NCBI GenBank assembly: GCA_964432415.1 | Contig: CAYSNW010000014.1 | Coordinates: 1-64,000 of the forward strand | DNA length: 64,000 bases | DNA from: JAFECT01 sp964432415 | Lineage (GTDB): Bacteria > Pseudomonadota > Alphaproteobacteria > Caulobacterales > Caulobacteraceae | Direction of reading: 5' to 3' | Shown: positions 58,883 through 64,000 of the stretch, one piece after another | Layout: each line of letters opens with the position of its first letter | Numbering within the stretch: position 1 is the first letter of the stretch | Made by a program: the position numbers and the translations under genes | The notes under the pieces: model-generated | What the model was told of the DNA's origin: nothing | The model's database searches: none | Seen by the model: the letters and a program-made list of their open reading frames with translations, nothing else

Positions 58883-58957
58883 CAAGGTTCGAAGCCTCGA
58901 CGCGGGGCGCGGACTCCACTAACCCGTGGCCGATATCCGAACCGCCAGGGGGATCCC

Positions 58958-60066
<1,109 letters not shown>

Positions 60067-60067
<1 letters not shown>

Positions 60068-61287
60068 TGGGCGAAGGCGTCGTCATCCTGGGCGCCGGCC
60101 ACGCCGGCGGCACGGCGGCTGCGCTGCTTCGCCAGTACGGCTACGAGGGCGCCATCCATCTGATCGGTGAGGAGCCGATCGCGCCCTACCAGCGCCCGCC
60201 CTTGTCCAAGGCCTGGCTCAAGGGCGAGGCCGACGCCGACAGCCTGGCGCTCAAGCCGCTGGAATTCTACGCCGAGCACGCCGTCGATTTCCGCCCCAAT
60301 ATGAGGGGCGTGAGCATCAGCCGCTCGGCGCGCACCGTGACCCTGTCCGACGGCTCGACCCTGGGCTTCGAGCACCTGATCCTGGCCACCGGCGCGCGCG
60401 CCATTCCGCTGCCGGTCCCGGGCTCCGATCTGGACGGCGTCCTGTTCCTCCGCACCGCCGCCGACGCCGAGGCGCTGAAGGCGGCGCTTGGCCCAGGCAA
60501 GCGGGTCGTCATCATCGGCGGCGGCTATATCGGTCTGGAGGCGGCGGCCTCGTCCCGGGCGCTGGGCGCCGAGGTCGTGGTGGTCGAGCGCGAGGCACGA
60601 CTGCTGGCCCGGGTGGCCTGCGAGCAGCTGTCGAGCTTCTTCCAGACCTATCACGAGCAGCACCGGGTGCGCTTCATCCTGGGCGCCAGCGCCACGGCCT
60701 TCGAAGGCGCCGGCGGCAAGGTCACCGGCGTCACGCTCGACGACGGCCGCCGCCTCGACGCCGATATGGTCCTGGTCGGCGTCGGCGCCCATCCCAACGA
60801 CGAGATCGCACGCGAGGCGGGGCTGGACACCGTGCGCGGCGTGGTGGTCGACCTGGACGCCCGCACCTGCGACCCCGCGATCTTCGCCATCGGCGACGTC
60901 ACCCACCGGCCCCTGCCGCTCTACGACCGCATGTTCCGGCTGGAGAGCGTGCCCAATGCCCTGGAGCAGGCCAAGCAGGCGGCCTCCGCCATCGCCGGTC
61001 GCCCGCGCCCCCCCGGCGAGGTCCCCTGGTTCTGGTCGGATCAGTACGATCTGAAGCTCCAGATCGCGGGCCTTCCCTTCGACGCCGACCGCATCGTCGT
61101 GCGCGGCGATCCGGCTGCCGCGAAGTTCGCGGTCTTCCATCTGAAGGGCGACCAGGTCCAGGCGGTGGAGGCCATCAATTCCCCGCCCGAATTCATGATG
61201 GGCCGTATGCTGATCGGCAATCGCAAGCCTGTGGACCTGGCCAGGCTCACGGACCCGGCCGTTTCGATGAAGGAGGTCGGGGCTTGA
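60067..61287 (+). CDS. Ferredoxin reductase-type FAD/NAD(P) oxidoreductase
   Basis: 406 residues. FAD motif VVILGAGHAGGTAAALLRQ, second Rossmann motif VVIIGGGYIGLEAAASSRALG for NAD(P)H, ATG motif LILATGARAIPL, and IFAIGDVTHRP. The C-terminal reductase domain includes PWFWSDQYDLKLQIAGLP, typical of rubredoxin/ferredoxin reductases of the oxygenase-partner group. The start shares a base with the frmA stop (TGATG), so the two are translated together. Possibly supplies electrons to a ferredoxin-dependent oxygenase; the partner is not in the window. Confidence 0.92.
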
Positions 61288-61297
61288 CGCCCCCGCT

Positions 61298-61909
61298 GTG
61301 ACACCCCCGGCCCCCGAGGCTCATTTCCTTCCCCGGCGCCTGATCCGCGGCTGGCTCGGCGAGACCTTCGCCGGCGCCCTTTTGGACTACGCCCTGGCCA
61401 ACGAGGCGCGCTTCATCCCCTCGTCGGTGAGGTCCGGCGCCCGCGGACAACGCGTGGACACGGCGGTGCGCCGCTCCCTGCGCCTGAAGGACCTCGGCGA
61501 GCACGCCCGTCCGCTGCTCGGGCTGGTGCGCAGCACCCTTCCGGCCTTCGAGGACGACCTGTGCCGCCTGCCGTCCGGCCCTGAGGACATCGACATCGAA
61601 CTGGTCGCCCATGGCGATGGGGCCCACTTCCAGGCGCACCGGGACACCCCATCAGGCTCCGGAACCGGAGGCCGGCGCGTGCGGCGCCTGAGCATGGTCA
61701 GCTATCTGAACCGCACCCCGCGGGCCTTCAGCGGCGGGGCCCTGCGCTTCTACGCCATGGGGTCGGAGGACACCCAGGACGTCCAGCCCGAGCACGACCT
61801 GCTGGTGGCCTTCCCGTCCTGGACCGAGCACAGCGTCGAGCGCGTCAACGTGCCCTCCGGCGCCTTCGCCGACAGCCGTTTCGCGCTGAACATCTGGGTC
61901 TACGGCTAG
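61298..61909 (+). CDS. 2-oxoglutarate-Fe(II) oxygenase (prolyl hydroxylase-like)
   Basis: 203 residues from GTG 61298. Double-stranded beta-helix with the iron triad H-x-D in HFQAHRDTP, a distal His in WTEHSVERV, and the 2-oxoglutarate-binding Arg in SRFALNIWVYG. LSMVSYLNRTPRAFSGGALRFY is the P4Hc core pattern. It hydroxylates an unknown substrate in the cytosol. Eleven bases after the ferredoxin reductase stop, so it may be part of that operon. Confidence 0.87.
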   Translation: MTPPAPEAHFLPRRLIRGWLGETFAGALLDYALANEARFIPSSVRSGARGQRVDTAVRRSLRLKDLGEHARPLLGLVRSTLPAFEDDLCRLPSGPEDIDIELVAHGDGAHFQAHRDTPSGSGTGGRRVRRLSMVSYLNRTPRAFSGGALRFYAMGSEDTQDVQPEHDLLVAFPSWTEHSVERVNVPSGAFADSRFALNIWVYG

Positions 61910-61918
61910 GCGGTGGGA

Positions 61919-63097
61919 TCAGAGGTCGAGGACGGTCACGGTCCGGCCGGCCTCCAGCGCCTCGGCATGGGCGAGCCTTCGGACCAGCACATCGGCCTCC
62001 GCCAGCGCCCGCTGGGCGCCGGAGTCCTGGTCGGCCAGGGGTGTCGCCCGGCCATCGCTGATCCAGGCGCGGTGGAAGGTCTCGCGGTCGCCGGTCGCCA
62101 CTAAGGGGCAGGCCAGGTCCACGGACCGCCACGCCAGGGCTGACATCGGATCGAGCCCGCCCAGGCCCGCCAGCAGCGGCGCCAGGAACAGCCGGCCGGT
62201 CACCATGGCTGACGTCGGATTGCCCGGCAGGCCGACCACGAGCCGGCCCTCTGCACGGCCGACCCAGACCGGCTTTCCGGGCTTGATGGCGACCTTGGAA
62301 AAGACCAGCTCCAGCCCATCCCCGAACGCCGCGCGGGCGAAGTCGCGCTCTCCGACCGACGCGCCGCCCGTGACCACCACCACATCGGCCTCGGCCAGGG
62401 CTTGGGCCGCGCCCGCGCGCAGCCGGTCCAGGTCGTCGGGCAGGCGCCGCCGCCCGAGGCAGACCGCGCCCCAGCGTTCGGCCAAGGCCGCGACCCCGTA
62501 GGAAACGCTCTCCGGAATCGAGAAGGCGGTCTCGCCGGCAAGGCCCGGCTCGACCAGTTCGTCGCCGGTGCCGAGCACGACTACTCGCGGCCGGCGCCAG
62601 ACCACGACCTCCGCCCGGTCGGCGCCGGCGGCCGCGACCATGGCATAGGGATCGAGCATCCGGCCCGCGGGCAGCAGCACCTCGCCGGTCCGGAAATCCG
62701 AACCTTCGGCGCGGACGTGGCGCGAGGCCGAGGAGGGCGCGGCGATGGTCGCGACATTTCCTTCGGCGGTGACGTTCTCCTGGATGATCACCCGCTCGGC
62801 GCCGGCCGGCAGCGGCGCGCCGGTGAAGATGCGCACGGCCTGGCCGGGTCCGACGGTCCCCGCAAAACCGATTCCGGGGAGCGAGCGGCCGATCACCTCA
62901 AGCCGCGTCCCGACCGGTGGTTCGCTTGCCACCGCGTAGCCGTCCATCGAGGAGACCACAGCCCGGGGCGATCCGGTCCGGGCGGTCACCGCCTCGGCCA
63001 GCACCCGTCCGGCCGCCCGGTCCAGCGCCACCGTCTCGGCGCCGAGCGGGCGCGCGAGGTCCAGGGTCAACGCGATGGCCTCGTCGAAGGATTTCAC
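61919..63097 (-). CDS. moeA: Molybdopterin molybdenumtransferase MoeA
   Basis: 392 residues. Motifs: SFDEAIALTLDLARPL opening, RAVVSSMDGYAVA, VRIFTGAPLPAGAERVIIQENV, VVVLGTGDELVEPG, ADVVVVTGGASVGERDF, VFSKVAIKPGKPVWVGRAEGRLVVGLPGNPTSAMV, and a C-terminal domain IV with GDRETFHRAWISDG. It inserts molybdate into adenylylated molybdopterin. Its start overlaps the moaC stop by 4 bases, making a moaB-moaC-moeA operon. Confidence 0.96.
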   Translation of the reverse strand: MKSFDEAIALTLDLARPLGAETVALDRAAGRVLAEAVTARTGSPRAVVSSMDGYAVASEPPVGTRLEVIGRSLPGIGFAGTVGPGQAVRIFTGAPLPAGAERVIIQENVTAEGNVATIAAPSSASRHVRAEGSDFRTGEVLLPAGRMLDPYAMVAAAGADRAEVVVWRRPRVVVLGTGDELVEPGLAGETAFSIPESVSYGVAALAERWGAVCLGRRRLPDDLDRLRAGAAQALAEADVVVVTGGASVGERDFARAAFGDGLELVFSKVAIKPGKPVWVGRAEGRLVVGLPGNPTSAMVTGRLFLAPLLAGLGGLDPMSALAWRSVDLACPLVATGDRETFHRAWISDGRATPLADQDSGAQRALAEADVLVRRLAHAEALEAGRTVTVLDL

Positions 63098-63573
63098 GGC
63101 TCGGCGGTCCAGTCGCCGCTGCGGCCCCCGGACTTGGTCAGCACCCGGATCTCGCCGATGCGCATGGTCCGGTCCACCGCCTTGAGCATGTCAAACAGGG
63201 TGAGGCAGGCCACCGACACGGCGGTCAGGGCCTCCATCTCCACCCCGGTGCGGGCCGTGGTCCGGACCTCGGCGGCGACCCGGAAGCCCGGCAGCCGCTC
63301 GTCCTCAGCGATGGTCACCGTGATCTTGGACAGGGGCAGGGGATGGCAGAGCGGGATCAGGTCGGCAGTGCGCTTGGCGGCCATCACCCCGGCCAGCTCG
63401 GCGGTGGAGACCACGGCACCCTTGGGCGTGCGGCCCTCACGGACCAGGGCCAGGGTCTCGGCCGCGCAGGTCAGCACGCCCTCGGCCGTCGCGGTGCGCG
63501 CGGTCTCGTCCTTGCCGGTGACGTCGACCATGCGCGCGCGCCCGTCGGCGTCGAGGTGGCTGAGCCTGCTCAC
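63094..63573 (-). CDS. moaC: Cyclic pyranopterin monophosphate synthase MoaC
   Basis: 159 residues. RMVDVTGKDETARTATAEG opens the domain, then GAVVSTAELAGVMAAKRTADLIPLCHPLPLSKITVTI (the LCHPL active-site segment), GVEMEALTAVSVACLTLFDMLKAVDRTM and the C-terminal LTKSGGRSGDW. It forms cyclic pyranopterin monophosphate in molybdenum-cofactor synthesis, with MoaA. Overlaps both neighbours by 4 bases. Confidence 0.97.
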   Translation of the reverse strand: MSRLSHLDADGRARMVDVTGKDETARTATAEGVLTCAAETLALVREGRTPKGAVVSTAELAGVMAAKRTADLIPLCHPLPLSKITVTIAEDERLPGFRVAAEVRTTARTGVEMEALTAVSVACLTLFDMLKAVDRTMRIGEIRVLTKSGGRSGDWTAEP

Positions 63574-64000
63574 GCGCAGACGTCCCTGAGCCGGGGCACC
63601 TGGCCGGCGAGCGAACAGGGCCGATGGCGGCTGTCCAGTTCCAGGCCCAGCACCAGGTCCCAGGCGTCGCGGCAGGCGCCGGTCGAGCCCGGCAGGCAGA
63701 AGACGAAGGTGTCCTCCGCCTGACCCGCGAAGGCGCGCGACTGCAGGGTCGCCACCCCGACCGTGGTCTGGCTGGCCTGGTGAAAGACCACCGAAAAGCC
63801 GTCCATCTCTCTGCGGAACATGGGCTTGACCGCCTCGGGTGTGACGTCGCGCGGCGCGAACCCGGTGCCGCCGGTGGTCAGGATCACGTCGATGGAAGGA
63901 TCCTCGATCCAGCTCCTGAGGTGGGCGCGGATGTCCTCGACCTCGTCCTTCACCATGCCCTGGCCGGCCAGGTTGTGCCCGGCGGCGGTCAGGCGCTGGA
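63570..64000 (-). CDS. moaB: Molybdenum cofactor biosynthesis protein MoaB, C-terminal part (runs off window)
   Basis: The frame is open to the window edge. It shows LTAAGHNLAGQGMVKDE near the cut end, VILTTGGTGFAPRDVTPEA, the MPT-binding TTGGTG loop, and VFCLPGSTGACRDAWDLVL. The sequence matches the MoaB/MogA adenylyltransferase fold; MoaB is preferred because of the operon context with MoaC and MoeA and the short C-terminal tail. About 30-40 N-terminal residues are missing. The stop overlaps the moaC start by 4 bases. Confidence 0.92.
   Translation of the reverse strand, partial: QRLTAAGHNLAGQGMVKDEVEDIRAHLRSWIEDPSIDVILTTGGTGFAPRDVTPEAVKPMFRREMDGFSVVFHQASQTTVGVATLQSRAFAGQAEDTFVFCLPGSTGACRDAWDLVLGLELDSRHRPCSLAGQVPRLRDVCA

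Overview
The window looks like chromosome of a GC-rich (roughly 68-70 %) alphaproteobacterium, most probably Caulobacterales (Caulobacter/Phenylobacterium-like). The grounds are alphaproteobacterial SOS boxes of the GTTC-N7-GTTC type, an ECF sigma/ChrR pair with a lipid-modification cluster, an sfsA-map-radC neighbourhood, short leaders and codon bias. I saw no tRNA, rRNA, CRISPR array, intact insertion sequence or prophage.

Region 1 (1-21.9 kb) is a surface/adhesin locus. A partial AraC-type regulator diverges from a 3026-residue protein built of IPT/TIG and putative-Ig (He_PIG) repeats with a C-terminal autotransporter barrel. A second, 2782-residue paralog follows in the same orientation. 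Between them lie a small DUF6916-like gene, a GNAT acetyltransferase, three paralogous tail-collar (microcystin-dependent-protein-like) genes and the debris of an AraC DNA-binding domain.

Region 2 (21.9-35.3 kb) is mostly housekeeping: a GST, a quinone reductase, radC with an SOS box, map, sfsA, an ArsR/SRPBCC pair, a DUF1345 membrane protein, an M28 peptidase and a class A beta-lactamase. Between radC and map sits a clearly AT-richer three-gene cassette. It encodes a secreted protein, a membrane-anchored helical protein and a caspase-like protease with a twin-arginine signal, and it appears to be a transferred insertion.

Region 3 (35.3-42.6 kb) holds an MHYT-domain hybrid histidine kinase, an FAD oxidase, a prolyl oligopeptidase, a DDAH-type hydrolase and an SOS-controlled promoter that serves only a 28-codon ORF.

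Region 4 (42.6-48.7 kb) is an ECF-sigma/ChrR membrane-lipid stress cluster. Sigma, chrR, DUF1295, cfa-like methyltransferase and DUF2177 run leftwards; an FAD amine oxidase-like gene and DUF1365 run rightwards. A divergent pair of matching TGATCC-N18-TAG promoters lies at its head.

Region 5 (48.7-64 kb) carries DUF6065, a glycoside-hydrolase-like protein whose signal-peptide junction contains an in-frame REP-type palindrome pair, two exported enzymes (S9 peptidase, MBL hydrolase), a PLP dehydratase, ferredoxin-NADP reductase, a formaldehyde-detoxifying class III ADH coupled to an FAD reductase, a 2OG oxygenase, and the molybdenum-cofactor operon moaB-moaC-moeA, cut by the window end. All family names come from reading motifs by eye; no database search was possible.
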